Below, in pieces: positions 24,655-36,622 of a DNA stretch of 64,000 nucleotides. Position numbers and translations under genes: made by a program. Within the stretch, counting starts at the first letter, position 1; each line of letters starts with the position of its first letter. The notes under the pieces are model-generated. The model did no database searches. It saw only the letters and a program-made list of their open reading frames with translations, and was not told where the DNA came from. Origin of the DNA: Climacium dendroides (lineage: Eukaryota > Streptophyta > Bryopsida > Hypnales > Climaciaceae); contig OX467082.1 in NCBI GenBank assembly GCA_950106755.1, positions 16,678,001-16,742,000 of the forward strand, read 5' to 3'.

Positions 24655-27414
24655 CTTTGACTACTTGTAATGTGTTTTTTTTCCAAAATGAATTGACCAA
24701 AATACATAGCACCAAAAATCCTTGATTTGCCATTCCATTGTACTCCCTTTGTCGTGAAATGATCTTTCTGTTTGATTAAATGTTTTGGATTAAGGTCAAA
24801 ATTTAATATTTTTTGATTTTGTTTTAAACTAGAAAAAGAGGTTGATGCTTTCCTATCATCTTCCAAATTTGAGTTCTAAATTTATTTTTGAATTGAAGGT
24901 GTGGAGCTTCGAAATATGAGTTTTTGAGGCATTTTTGGAGGAGTTCCAACAATTCACATACTACTTGCTGTTACTTTTTCTCTTTCCATTGTATGAGTTG
25001 TAGTTCTTGCGTCCACTGCATATCCCCAAGAGTGCTGCAAATAACCACTACTTAGATTGCATTGATTATCAAACAAAGAGCGCACACAGTTCTCAACTAG
25101 CCAACTACATGATTGCATGGTTACAATAATTTATTATAAAACACAAATGAAATTTGCATAGGAATGTAGTAGTGATGGCCGAGAGGGACAATACAAAATC
25201 TAGTACTACACAAATCCAACAAATTAGCAAGAAAAGGACCTACCATGCAAATATATTGTATTTTTGTAAATAATTTAGAACTGCACATGTTCAATAAATT
25301 ATTAATTGATTCCTAGGCCTAGTACCTTTAGTAATATTAGTCATTCTTGATACTTGTACTAAAAGTCAATATTTATAACAAACTATCTTAGTTGTATTAG
25401 CTTTTATTTTTTAGCTTATCTCTAAGAAAAAACTTAATCCAAGTCATTTAGAAATTTCATTGATGATATTTATTTTAGATATAATTTATTTGAATTGACT
25501 TATGAAACTTCTAATGATTGCAACAACTATAAAATTAGTGACAAATAGCTTACTTGACAAATTGGTCACTCACCATTATTGTCTTCCAATGGTTGCAAAG
25601 ACTTGAGGCTACAAGCTAGATTGAAGTACAATTGTCTTGCAACAATTCTACCTTAAGAACCAATTTAAAAATCAATTCTTAAAAGACTTGTCTTGATTTA
25701 AAGAATTGAAATGATAGTTAGTTTAAACATAGAATTGTACCCAATTTATTTATGGGAAAAAGAAAACTCAAGTTCAGAACCAATTTGAAAACAAGTATGT
25801 GCAAGACTTGCACTAGGAGAATTGAAAAGTTAGATAGCTTATGAATGTAAATGTACTCAATTTGTTTCTAGAGAAATATAAAAGCTTTTGCTCCATCTAT
25901 AGCATTGAGGTATTCTTATGCTTGGAAAAAATATGGCTAGAGCTCAAGAATTAATCAAAAATAGTTTTACAATTGTAACTTTATGATAGTTCTCAAAGAG
26001 AAAAGCAAACTATAATAGAACAAAGGAAAAAGAAGCAAATGGCCAAATGAAGCTTTTATGTCTACTAGAAATGATTTGTAAAAATACCCAAGAATATTGG
26101 TAGCTAGACGTGAGGTAAACAAACCCTGGTAGTTAGACAATATCTAATATTATATTATATTATATAAATCTATACCTTAAATTTATTTGTTTGTTTGTTG
26201 TTTGATATAGTGAAATCTAAAGAACCGTGAGTCTTCTAGGTTGTGTTCTTAGTACCACTTGTATGCCATGTGCCATTGTCACAGTCAAAATTAAAGTAAA
26301 AATATTTTTCTAATTTTTTTATAGAGTCTTTTTTTGAAATTCAATAACTTTCCCACCATGAGTTGGAATGCCACAAAACCAAGCCGGTGCACCCCCTCCT
26401 TGCCTAGGGCTTTCTAACGGTACCAAACATGTGACTAGGAGATGCACGGTCAAGGAGATCTGAACGTAACAAACCAAAACAAATAAACAAAACAAACAAC
26501 CTATCTTAATGGATGGATTGAAAAGCTTTTTGCAAGGAAGGGTGCATAGACTTTGCTTTGTGACGTTTGGACCTATGGTGTGAAAGTTATGAATTTTTGA
26601 ATTATTTTTAATTGAAAAATAAAATGAAATTATGATTTACTTTGGAAAAATTGTAGCTTTCACATAGCATGTCCAAATGCCATGAAACAAAGCCCTTACA
26701 CTCCTTTGTGCATAAAGTTGTCTATTTGTTTGGCAAGAACGCAACTTGTCATACCGCAACAAAGCCCTTGCATTCATATAGATAAATGATTTAAAACAAT
26801 ATTTTCTTAAAACATGACTAAATCAAATACAAAAATTGTGCTACACTAGTCAAAATCACATTGCATTAGTTATAATAGGTTATTAATAAGTTTTTGAAAT
26901 TTTTGGAAAAAATACAAAGATAAAATTCATACAAAGTCCTTTCTTATGAGTTGTGACCACTTCACTTAGAACATGCTCATTTAAACATTACCAATATTGT
27001 TGCATGCAAATATAATTGTATAAAACCTTCAATCATCAGATATTTAGTATAGAAGGAGTGTATTATTGGTTTTAAGGTAGTAGATAATGAAAGTCTCCCT
27101 TGCAACACTAGGAGCATGCATCTCTCTGTAAAAAATGTTGTGTTAGTAAAAAATGATTTTTTCTATTATTATAGCTCAAAGTTTATTTTCATTATGACTT
27201 TTCTGTTTTATTTTTACTATGCAAAGAGAAAAAGAAAAGAAAAAAATGATGTCTTTCCCTTGCAACACAATTGTTGATAATTACAACACAAACCCTTGTT
27301 TTAATTTTATGTTATTTAATTATATTATTTAATTTAATTGATTAATTTTACATTGATACTTTTTGTTTCTTTTGTGTATTTTTGCTTGAAATAGATTTTT
27401 TCTCTTAACCCCTC

Positions 27415-28394
27415 AAGGCCCATGGACATTTTGGGTCTAAAGACATCATTGTTTTTCAAGCCTTATAAGTTTACTTGTCACTAAGGTATGAAAATCTCAA
27501 CCGTACAATCTTGTAGTGTACATATTGTAGATGACGTGGATCAAATTTTGAGCCATTTGACCTTATAGATTGTAAGATTATAATGTTTTAGTGTTGAAAA
27601 AAGATGCTGAAATTTTCCTAAAAACACATTTGGAGGTGAAATTTGATTTCTAAACCTACTCAAATGAAAAAACTTTGAACTAAAAAGTGTTTTGAAATCA
27701 ACATAAAAACATATTGGTGAAAAAAAAATTCATAAAATTGACTCATAATTGACTCATTGTGTTTGCAAAGTAACTTTGAAATGTCAAAAAAATAGCAAAA
27801 AAGGGTGAAAAAAACACATTTAAGGCTGAACCTACTTTTATTAAAACACTTCTCAGTCACTTGTTACTTCTTTGATTGACACAAAATTTTAGCCACACCA
27901 ACTAGAAAAGTATGCGCAACTTTTGCCTCCAAAATTTTTGAAAACGGATACAAGATGAAGAAGTTACAAGCCGCCGAAGTTCACAATAACCAAAAACCGT
28001 TAGGGTTTTGAACTTCGAATTGCTACCAAACATTCAAAACAATTTGGATTTCCATGAAAATTTTACCACACAAACTAGATTTCTAGAGGATCAAAACCCA
28101 ACAAATTTTATTAAAAACGGACTCAAGATGAAGAAGTTACAAGCCCCCAAAGTTGCAGCCATGACAATACAGTGTGCTGAACTCAAATTGAACTGTGAAC
28201 TTCGAATGGCTGCCACAAACGCAGTTCATCTTGAATTGCTCTGAAAATTTTACCACACAAACTAGACTAGTATGCGCAAATTCTCCAACAAGTTTTATCA
28301 AATTCAGACATTAGATGCAAAAGTTACAACACTTTGAATTGTATTCCAAACTATGAGGGGCGGCTTTTGAGCCCCTTGGGCGTTGAGGGGTTAA
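27415..28394. mobile_element. 980-base element with TTAACCCCTCAA ends and internal 180-base repeats
   Basis: The left end TTAACCCCTCAAGGCCCA pairs with the right end, which reverse-complements to TTAACCCCTCAACGCCCA. TTAA at both borders could be part of the element or a duplicated TTAA target. Inside, three diverged blocks spaced about 175-187 bases apart (around 27890, 28066 and 28253) repeat CCACACMAACTAGA, and two of them share GATGAAGAAGTTACAAGCC. No long reading frame. The end motif resembles those of repeats R1 and R2. Confidence 0.6.
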
Positions 28395-28546
28395 AGTATA
28401 AATTGACAATTTGCTTGAACTTTTAATTTAAACCGAAAATAAAACTATTGTAGTTCATGGGCTTGACTGTTTGGACATACTTTGGATTTATTCTGATGAA
28501 AGTGAGGTAAATAATATCTTTTAAACTTTTAATAAAGAACAACTAT

Positions 28547-28571
28547 AAGAATTTCTGTTCTGAGGGAGTAG
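28547..28571. mobile_element. Possible solo Stowaway-type terminal repeat
   Basis: Reads, on the minus strand, TACTCCCTCAGAACAGAAAT followed by TCTTATAG, the typical start of a plant Stowaway MITE. No partner end was found within the next few hundred bases; the 27415-28394 insertion may have displaced it. Weak call. Confidence 0.35.
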
Positions 28572-28621
28572 AAGGGTGAACTTTCAGACGAAAGAGGCAA
28601 TCGTGAACACCACGCAATCTG

Positions 28622-28636
28622 TTAGGGTTAGGGTTT
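28622..28636 (-). promoter_or_regulatory. Telo-box repeat upstream of PAM16
   Basis: TTAGGGTTAGGGTTT, that is two overlapping telo-box units (AAACCCTAA on the minus strand), about 165 bases before the PAM16 start codon. Confidence 0.55.
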
Positions 28637-28798
28637 GGGGTTGCAATCCCATTTTGGCAAGACTCTTGCAATTCTACTCTGCGGATTTGCTTGTTTCCTA
28701 CTCTTTTGGCGATCCTCGCTCTTGCTTATAGCTAAGAATTCTCTCTAGGACTCGCACAGCAGAGTTAGCAAAGAAGAACGTCAATTGCAACAATCAAG

Positions 28799-29125
28799 AT
28801 GGGAACGAGGCTGGTAGCGCAATTGATCGTGATGGGATCGGGAATTGTGATGAGAGCCGTATCACAAGCGTACCGGCAAGCAATCGTGAACGCGAGCCGA
28901 ACGGGCGTGGCGCAGGAGGCGGTGCAGTCCGTAACGCGGAAGGGGATGACGGAGCACGAAGCACGGCAGATTCTCGGGGTTGCACCGAATGCGGCGTGGG
29001 AAGATGTGGTGACCAAGTATGAAACCCTGTTCGAGAATAATATGAAGCGCGGCTCCTTTTATCTGCAATCGAAGGTGGTTCGAGCCAAGGAGTGTTTGGA
29101 AGCGGCCAGGTTGCAACAGGCTTAA
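28799..29125 (+). CDS. PAM16: Mitochondrial import motor subunit PAM16 (TIM16)
   Basis: Single exon, 108 aa. PAM16 is a J-like, membrane-associated subunit of the presequence-translocase motor on the matrix side of the inner membrane; it pairs with the J-protein PAM18 to control mtHsp70 ATP hydrolysis. The sequence shows the family start RLVAQLIVMGSGIVMRAV (about 4-21), a helical link rich in A, Q and V, then the J-like domain with EHEARQILGV (about 52-61), a degenerate loop YETLFENN in place of HPD, and the closing signature GSFYLQSKVVRAKECLE (about 85-101). Length matches plant homologues. The start is the only upstream ATG in frame. Plant PAM16 has also been tied to restraint of immune responses (the Arabidopsis MUSE5 gene). 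A telo-box repeat lies upstream. Confidence 0.95.
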   Translation: MGTRLVAQLIVMGSGIVMRAVSQAYRQAIVNASRTGVAQEAVQSVTRKGMTEHEARQILGVAPNAAWEDVVTKYETLFENNMKRGSFYLQSKVVRAKECLEAARLQQA

Positions 29126-30473
29126 GCATGCAACGGCTTTGTAGTAGTGACTTAGAATTAAACCAGCAACTGCACATGACTGAATTCTTGAAATCAGACG
29201 CCGTTCTCAGGAGCGAAAAGGAAGGTGAAGTCGTAGCTAGCTACCTTGCAGTGCAGTGATCGAATTTTTTGCAGTTTGAGCTGCCAGAGATTTGGATAAG
29301 ATCGGAGCTGAGTAATCAACGAGACTCTGAATTGAGTTGAATTGACGGGAATTGCGAGCGCCGTCGCGGAAGAGGATGTCGCTAGGGTTTGAAAATTCTT
29401 GATGGAATTGAAGGCGGAACTGCTGCTGTGGCATTATTAACAACAATTGGGCATCAAACATGCAAGTATTAAGTTATTGATGGGAATTTAGACCAACTCC
29501 GAATTCTCTGAACAACAGTGAAACCGCCTTCACCTTGATCCTCTGACAACGCAGTCAGAAACGTTCGTTGCCAATTGTTGGTTCGTCTCCATGCTACGTA
29601 GTCCTTGTACTTCGCAGAGTATACAGCTGCACAAGTGTAATTTTTTTGGACAATTTATTTTCATTACATTCTTTGAGGAGCAAACTCGACAGTCTTGGAA
29701 GTGTTTATGAAGAAGAAATTGGACTTTCGGACAGTCTTGATTTCATAACAGGCCTTCGCAAAGTCACGGTCTGAATTGTTTGTGGTTTTCCTCGGTTTTT
29801 ATTGTCGTAAAATAGACTGAAATTATGTTTTTCCTACTTGTTTCTACTTGAGTCCAAGTGAGAGTTGTTCCAGCTACTTGTAATTGTTATGCATCCTGTT
29901 GTACTGGAAGTGTGATTCGGTTGCAAGGTTGATTTTTGTTGATTTTTGATTCGGGTTAGGCCATGTTTATAATTTTCAATTTTACACACGAATGAAACAA
30001 TTTTAAGTTTTTTTGTTGCAAAATTTTTTTGGTGCACTTACAGTGCTGTTCCATTCTACCTCAAGATGCCTATCATGATCCTTGTCACAACCCTTGATGA
30101 ATGAATCCATTGATAGATGAAAAAATGTATGGTGATCAATGAAAAAATGTATGGTGATTGTGTTCTGGCTTTCATGTCATAACTTTTGATGGATGAATTA
30201 ATTCAAGATGACAAGGGTATTTGAGTGCTTAGAGATAGATGTCTCCAAATGATAAATTTATGCAATGGAGTTGGACAACTCCATTTGGATTACTAGTGCA
30301 TTGGAGTTAAACACAAGTATGTTGGAACTTGGAGTTAAATAACTCCAAGTAGAAAATCAAGATTTAGATATGAGATTGTTTAGAATAAGGTATGATTGGA
30401 GAAGTATAACTAGGATTTTTATTTTCCTGGATGGTTCTACATAGAATGAAGGGTAGCCTAGTCTATCTTAAGG

Positions 30474-30640
30474 ACTAATAAGGTAAACTACCCCATTCTA
30501 GACCATATGGAAGCAAGCCCATTATGGTTTAAATTATGTTAGTGGTGTACATTGCAAAACTTCAATGTACACCACTAACATAATTTAGTCCACAATGGAC
30601 TTGCTCTCATTTGGTTTAGAATGGAATAGTTTATCTTAGT
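30474..30640. mobile_element. 167-base hairpin element
   Basis: Arms of about 80 bases (30474-30553 and 30562-30640) pair around an 8-base loop, with the perfect inner stretch TTATGTTAGTGGTGTACATTG and a diverged outer part (CCATTCTAGACC against CCATTCTAAACC). It is shaped like a MITE but ends are not sharply defined. Confidence 0.65.
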
Positions 30641-30776
30641 ATTTATTGATAGTCTCTATTATACAAGATGGAGCTTGGGGGTGAGGAGACTCTCTTTTAG
30701 AGATTGATCTATCTTTAAGGTTGAGTAGTTGACCTTCTTGTAAAAGTATTCTTGTTAATAAATATATTTTGTATTC

Positions 30777-31429
30777 TTAAACTCTAAATGTCCGAGACAC
30801 CAAATTTTGGTATCAACAATATTTTGAAGTTAAATAAAACGTAACCAAGTTATTGTTTTTAGTGGTTTATATTTTTGAAAAATTCCTTTTGAAGTCTAAT
30901 TTTAGTGTCAACAATCTAATTTTGAAAATGATTTATTATGGATTTTCTATTTAAGATTTTGTGCAAGGGGGAACATTACAAAACTTGATTTTTTTGTAGT
31001 GTTGAGGGCTCTTGAAATGAACCTCAAATACACTAAATCTTGGAGAAGACATCACATTAAAAATTCATTTAAAAAAATTGTAGAATAGATTTTGAGAAGT
31101 CATAAATTTGATTGGAGCTATGCCTATTAGGCCCTTTATCCTCATATTTTTTGTTGACCAACTTTTTAGATTTGACATATGAAAAGAGGATTGAAAACTT
31201 CAAATCACTTTTGCAATTTTAACACCTTCATAATCAAATACTATAATCTTTTAATTTATAAATGATATTGTTGTGTTTTCTTTTCCTATGTGATCTTTAA
31301 CATATCCAATTTCAATGTGTATGGTTACAATTCAAAAAAATTGATACAATTTATCAAGATGTTGGTTTTTTCTTCAATTTAGAGCAAATTCTTAGAAGTT
31401 CAAAAAGGCCTTAGGTATTTAAGGTTTAA
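30777..31429 (+). mobile_element. Repeat R2, copy C (about 650 bases, uninterrupted)
   Basis: Bounded by TTAAACTCTAAATGTCCGAG and GGTATTTAAGGTTTAA. It matches copy A (2934-4371) in reverse complement and parts of the 21.2-22.4-kb element; for example TCTTTTCCTATGTGAT followed by ACAATTCAAAAAAATTGAT occurs both here and near 21.4 kb. No coding capacity. Confidence 0.6.
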
Positions 31430-33021
31430 TTGGTTTCTATTGTCAAAAGTCTCTAACAATGCCAAAACTAATAAAGTAGGGAGTCTATTATGAACTCCAA
31501 CCCAATTTAGTGGAAATCTACACTAATCCAATCTTTCAAGACTTGTGTTGAACTTAAATATATTTGCATTGGATTGGATTGAGGTTCTATAACTCTAAAA
31601 TGTTGGTGGTGCTATTCTATGGCACCTAAATGACAATCCAATGAACTATAGAGCACTAAAGCTATTGGAAACATTTTCTCATTCCTGTTTTCCTTAGTGA
31701 CCTTTCATATTGGGTTATGAAGAGTATCCAAATGAGTTTGTACTCTTACAAGTGTTGTTTTTAACGTAAATAGGAAGTTAGTAAAAGAAACAAATCACAA
31801 AATAAACTATTTTAGTGTGTTTTGGAAAGTTGTTGCTCCTTGCTCTAAATCTGAAATTTCTTCACAAAAATGATATTTTCTGAGTTTGAACCCAACTAAC
31901 CAAAGCAAAGGTCATCTACTCTAGTTTTTGCTTCAATTTGAATTTTGAAAAAAATTCTAATATTAAATATTTTATTACAATTTGAACTTTAGATGTATTT
32001 GCAATGTCTATTGAATTTTAATTATAGAATGACATGGAAATTGAGTTCACACTATGATGTTTGTCACTATAATGTACAAATATGGTGAAATTTTCAGATT
32101 TTTTGAAATGTTTTTCTATTTGATGTGATTTTTCTTCACTTTTTCTTCAAAAATTCTAAAAAGAAATCAGCTTTCCATGAAAAAATCTAAAATTTTTGTG
32201 TCATAAAGAAGATTTGTAATTTCATCTCAGAAAAATAAAAATAATTTTTTTGTACATATCTAGTTGCAAAATGGCAGCAAACTAAGTGATGGGCACTGAG
32301 GCTTGAAATCAATGGTCATGGGCCTGTCATTTAAGGGATAATGAACTCCCTACGTTTTACAGTATGTTATCAATTAAACACATCCAACAAATTTATACTC
32401 CCACACAGCCCATGATCAAGATAGTTGCCAAAATATTCCAATAATTAGTACAATAGGTGCATTCTTTTGTCATGTTTCAGACCTACAACATACGCAGTGT
32501 CCTTGCAGGGTTAAAATTCGATGAGATATGAAATTAGGCCAAACATGATTGTATAAATGAACAAGCCATTAGCAGGCTCAGAAATTTCAAAACTAAAAAA
32601 GAACACTGGAAAAGAGAATACAAAGCAGAGGGAGAAAAACTATCCATCATATGAGTGGATCTTTTCAAGCAGATCATAACTGTTATAAAAAATTCCAGAG
32701 CAAGGCACACAGGTTACATACTAGATAGATAAATTACCTGATAATACATGCCATTCTAATCTAGCCTGTGCACATTTAACTAGGCACTTGATGAAAACCA
32801 CCCAACAAATAGTAGGCTATTTCTAACACTCTTTCGAACACTATGGTCGGCAAACAAAAACCCGGCCAATGGTGGCTACCTAATGTACAATTCAATTGTC
32901 GGTAAAAAGTTAAGGGTGATCAATCACAAGAATTCAATGGAAGACTATAGTTCACAACGGCGTGGGGGTTGAGTGTTTGGTTGCTGAACCCCATGCATAT
33001 CAAATGCCTTCCTGGGCGGCA

Positions 33022-35516
33022 TCATCGCTTCTGCAAGAGATACAAAACGAAAGGGAAATTAATCATGAGAGGAGAATGAAGTCTAGCAGAGAAGAAGAGA
33101 AGAAAATTTTTAAAAATTCTGTCCAGAAATGAATGAATTCGGTACAGTACAGCGTTTTGATGTCATACCGATATCTTGCCGCAGACTTCGAGAACTTCAT
33201 CCAAAGGAGCCCAGTCCCCGAAATTCCTCTCAATGAACTGGTATGCAACCCCACCATTACCAGGCCTCATAATGAACAGCCCGCCCTTGATGGTTCCCTC
33301 TCCAGCGTAGTTACCCTCGACGCCAGTGGCCCTGGCTCGCTTATAATTCGCTCTCGCAGTAGCGTTGAGGAGAAACCCTGAAACAAATCCTTCTTTGGGA
33401 AGCTCTCCCTGCCCAAGAGCCTTGAAAAACTCCCGCTGCTCGTCCACCACCACAATGCCACCCCAATAGCGAGGCCAGAAAGCCCTCACCTCCGCATCGA
33501 TGTGTTCGTTAATGACGGCGACCAACTGAATGCCCATAGCATCAAAAACGGGCTTCCTGCTGTATAATTGATGGGCTTCGGCGCGACACATCACACATCT
33601 GGAAAGTGCAACAAGCTAATTAAGTCACCTTTCTGCTCTCCCCAAAGTACACAAACATCGAAACATATTATGTGTGAATTGGCTCTTAATCTGTAACAGT
33701 CTGCTTCGTCTAAACGTTATTCATATAGTGAATTATTTGACAGTAAATTTCAGAAATTTGTACTCGGAAGTTTGGAACAAAGAAAAAGTATTATAAACTA
33801 AACATCATAATGATCCTACTCCCTCTTATTTCACTTCTTGTTATATCCACCTAGATGAATGCAGTTTTATACAGATCAAATAGAATAAAGAAAATTGTTC
33901 CTTAAAGGAGTCCATACAAGACATCGATCATTTGCTTGTCGAAATGAACGACTTAAGAAGTGCCTTTTCAAATTACAGCTTTAAGAAAGAAGACAGAAAA
34001 GAAGAAATTCCGAACTTCGTGAACCTCCACCCTTCTCTACCTTGACATTCATTCAAAAATTCTATAAACGATATCATGGTTTTACCATCCCTCTCTAAAT
34101 GTCTAAATATTATTTCACTATAAAAGTTTGGATATAGTTACTTCCGAGTTGTAACAAATAGAGAGGGTAGAGTGCATTCATGTGGGTGGTAGAAGAGGAG
34201 CTGGGCACTTACCCTGGACGGCGAAGGCACAAAACGAGGGTCGCCTTGTCGGACCACAAGTCAGCAGCCCTTGATGGAGGGGGCAAGTGGATGGGTTCAT
34301 TGCTCGCAAACGGGTTGACACCCTTGCTATGTTGCGGCGCAATCTTTTGGATCATGATGTTCTCCAGGGTGCCAAGAGACGACACCTCCTCCTTTAAACC
34401 ACCTGGTTTCATCAATCCGCACAGGCGGGGTGTCACAGAGGGAGCAGAGAAAATTCCTTTGCTGGATGGGGGAGGATTAGTGCTCGTGGGTTGCAGCACC
34501 ACCGGGGGTTTCGAATCTTCGAGCATGGTCATCAACTCCGGGGTAGGACTTTGTTTTGGTGGAGACATGGGACGCGCCCTTGGTGGTGACAAGGGAGCGC
34601 CACCATGGTGCGCTGCCGTGACCTTCCGAGCGGGGAGAACAAGATCCTTGGGCAACTGGACGGCGCAAGCGCTGCCTCGGTCCAAGAACCGAGCCACATG
34701 GCCTCTTTTCATCTTGTACTCCCGGGTGAGCTCGGCGGGGCTGGTGCTCAGAAGCTCAGACAAAGTCTTCCCTGAGGCTTCGAGCGTGTCAGCGTACTCC
34801 ATGAGAAGATGGTCATGAAGATAAGTTCGGATTTCTAAAGCGTCCTGCACACAACCATCCGTATGGGTCAGCATGGGTGCCGGGTTAGGTTGACGACAGA
34901 GATGAACTGTCATTACAATTTGAATCTGAGTTCATAGAAGATAGCTGAGGACTGAATAATAGTTCTCCACGATCACACAAATAACGCCATATCATTGCAG
35001 CGAACTCAAGGGAAAAAAAGCTGCAGAAATCAAGAAGCGCGGAAATGCTCTCAAAAGCCAAGAATCTAAATTTATTCGTTGAGACTCTTCTTTGCTTGCT
35101 TTCCACGAAGAAGTAAGTGTCTCTCTGTTTGCTACTAGATACCCGCAACTCGACTAACTAAACACAAATTTACAGATATACTCCAAAACCACACTACCGT
35201 GCCTCAAATTTCTTCATCCACAAACAAGGCAACTATTGACAAAATTAAGGGAATTGTTCTAGGGGTCTCTCAAAGCGACAAGGGCGAGGATTTATCTTCG
35301 AATGATACAGCTGAAACTCAATCTTTAGCAGACAGAGTACTCGTGAAAAAAGGGTGCACATACCCGCTGTAGCTGACTGAGCTGAAGGGTGTCCATATCC
35401 TCCTTGGTCATCATCTTAAGAGTGGGCACATCGTCCCACCCATCCGTCATCAAACTGTCCATCTGGTCCCGGAGCACCCCATTGCCCACAAAATCCTCCA
35501 AAGCAAACGACGACAT
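33022..35516 (-). CDS. Tandem SAM-like domains fused to peroxiredoxin-like 2 (AhpC/TSA) domain
   Basis: 407 aa from exons 35516-35364, 34844-34213, 33598-33169 and 33030-33022 (total 1,224 bases, phases consistent). Residues ~5-110 hold two helical segments that read like SAM domains (DFVGNGVLRDQMDSLM...TKEDMDTLQL and LLMEYADTLEASGKTLSELL), suggesting a protein- or RNA-binding scaffold. Residues ~115-235 are a Pro/Ser-rich linker. Residues ~240-405 are a thioredoxin fold of the PRXL2/AhpC-TSA type: LRRPGCVMCRAEA with a CxxC at 263-266 built across the exon 2-3 junction, then FWPRYWGGIVVVD, ATGVEGNYAGEGTIKGGLF and NFGDWAPLDEVLE. Role by family: thiol-disulfide or peroxide-linked redox reactions. 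If the third intron is retained the protein ends two residues earlier (SV instead of SKR). An upstream in-frame start at 35573 was not preferred because MSSFALEDF begins the domain. No organelle targeting signal was evident. Confidence 0.85.
33819..34167. mobile_element. Possible Stowaway-like MITE in intron 2
   Basis: The left border TA-CTCCCTCTTATTTCAC and the right border, reverse-complemented TA-CCCTCTCTATTTGTTAC, are flanked by TA, as Stowaway elements are. The similarity between ends is short and imperfect. The block lies inside the intron between exons 34844-34213 and 33598-33169. Confidence 0.35.
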
Positions 35517-36216
35517 CCTCACCGCCCTGCTCTCTCTAAGCAAGCCCAACCTTTCCAAGCCACAAAATCCCAAAACCCGCCCTCCGCGGTCTCAAATCAC
35601 TTACGAACCTCCTCAAATCGACACAATCTGCAGCAAAAACTCGAAGTAACAACAATCGAACCAGCATCTGCTCTCCGTCCAAAGTGCAAAGATCAAATTC
35701 AAACGGGGATAGGTATCTCAGATTAAATAGCAAATGTGCGAGATAACCGTTTACGTCAAGCCAAACGAAGGGAGGTTTTGACCGCTTCTGCACACCCGGT
35801 CGTAATTGAGATGCGACCAGCTGGGTGCTTTCGCAAATCGCGTGCGCCTGTCAGCTAATCAGCAGAGCACATGAAAGTTAAGTATGGAACTAAGTTAAGC
35901 TTAAGCTTTTGGAAGGACTAAAAGCACATCTCTCGAGTCTCGCCAGGCGGCTTCCGTCCTGGCCGGAGCTTCCACGCTCTGAGAGCCTGTAAGCGCGGTG
36001 AATGCCGCGGGGGCCCCTCTATATTTAGTGATAGTTTCGTTGCGAGAGCCGGAGTCGCCCGGAGAGGTACTTCAAGGTGGGGGTTACCACTTGGCATGCC
36101 AGATAGGAAAGGTAGCTGTGGCTCCATTCCCGTCGGAGCCGCCTTCAGTGTTACACACACACACAGCTCACAAGCCAGGTGACGTTCGTGTCAATGATCC
36201 TCTGATTAGCGCGCTA

Positions 36217-36504
36217 CTGTACAGTACCCACTAGGTCTGAACCGTGCAGTCCTTGTTTGTGCTGAAAATCATAGTTTGGCATGTTGCACTATTGTTGTAC
36301 TTTTTTACTTTTTCAGCGCAATAAATCAATGTATTACACAACTAGGCTTCTTCATCTTCCAAACACAATTTACAGTTTGCAATTTCATTAATTTTTGAGC
36401 CTCTGGTGTGATTTTGAAGTTCTGAATTCACTGCTGATTTTCAGCACAAACAAGGACTGCACGGTTCAGACCTAGTGGGTTCAGACCTAGTGGGTACTGT
36501 ACAG
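36217..36504. mobile_element. 288-base MITE with about 50-base terminal inverted repeats
   Basis: The left arm CTGTACAGTACCCACTAGGTCTGAACC continues through GTGCAGTCCTTGTTTG and TGCTGAAAATCA. The right arm repeats all of it inverted, except that the block TTCAGACCTAGTGGG is duplicated in tandem at 36475-36504. The arms are nearly identical, which suggests recent insertion. Flanking target duplication was not clear. Confidence 0.8.
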
Positions 36505-36622
36505 CACCTGCAAGGCTGCTTCTACTAAGGTAGACAAAGCCTGTTACCATGCAAACTAGCAATCTGAATGTGATGGGGCCAACTCCAAGAAGGGAGGACA
36601 TACTTTTAACCCACAAATATTT

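Larger units (their letters stand above)
23168..28620. other. Gene-free repeat-rich spacer between L11 and PAM16
   Basis: About 23.2-24.0 kb is moderately GC-balanced and likely includes the L11 3' UTR. From 24 kb on it is AT-rich. Visible content is a 42-base tandem duplication, a CACTA-end hairpin and a 980-base element with internal repeats, each listed separately. Frames of 60-90 codons in this stretch show no family features. Confidence 0.7.
29126..33021. other. Gene-free spacer between PAM16 and the SAM-peroxiredoxin gene
   Basis: 29.1-30.0 kb probably includes the PAM16 3' UTR. The rest is AT-rich with one hairpin element and one full copy of repeat R2, both listed. The final few hundred bases before 33022 likely contain the 3' UTR of the minus-strand gene. 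No supported reading frame. Confidence 0.65.

Noticed and set aside
28794..29177. Minus-strand 127-codon frame over PAM16
   Set aside because: Antisense shadow of a clear PAM16 gene; no family features.
34180..34818. Plus-strand 212-codon open frame
   Set aside because: It is the antisense of exon 2 of the SAM-peroxiredoxin gene, whose minus-strand reading has correct splice phases and family motifs.
35930..36200. GC-rich stretch as a possible tRNA or other RNA gene
   Set aside because: I could not find a cloverleaf, internal promoter boxes or any known RNA signature.
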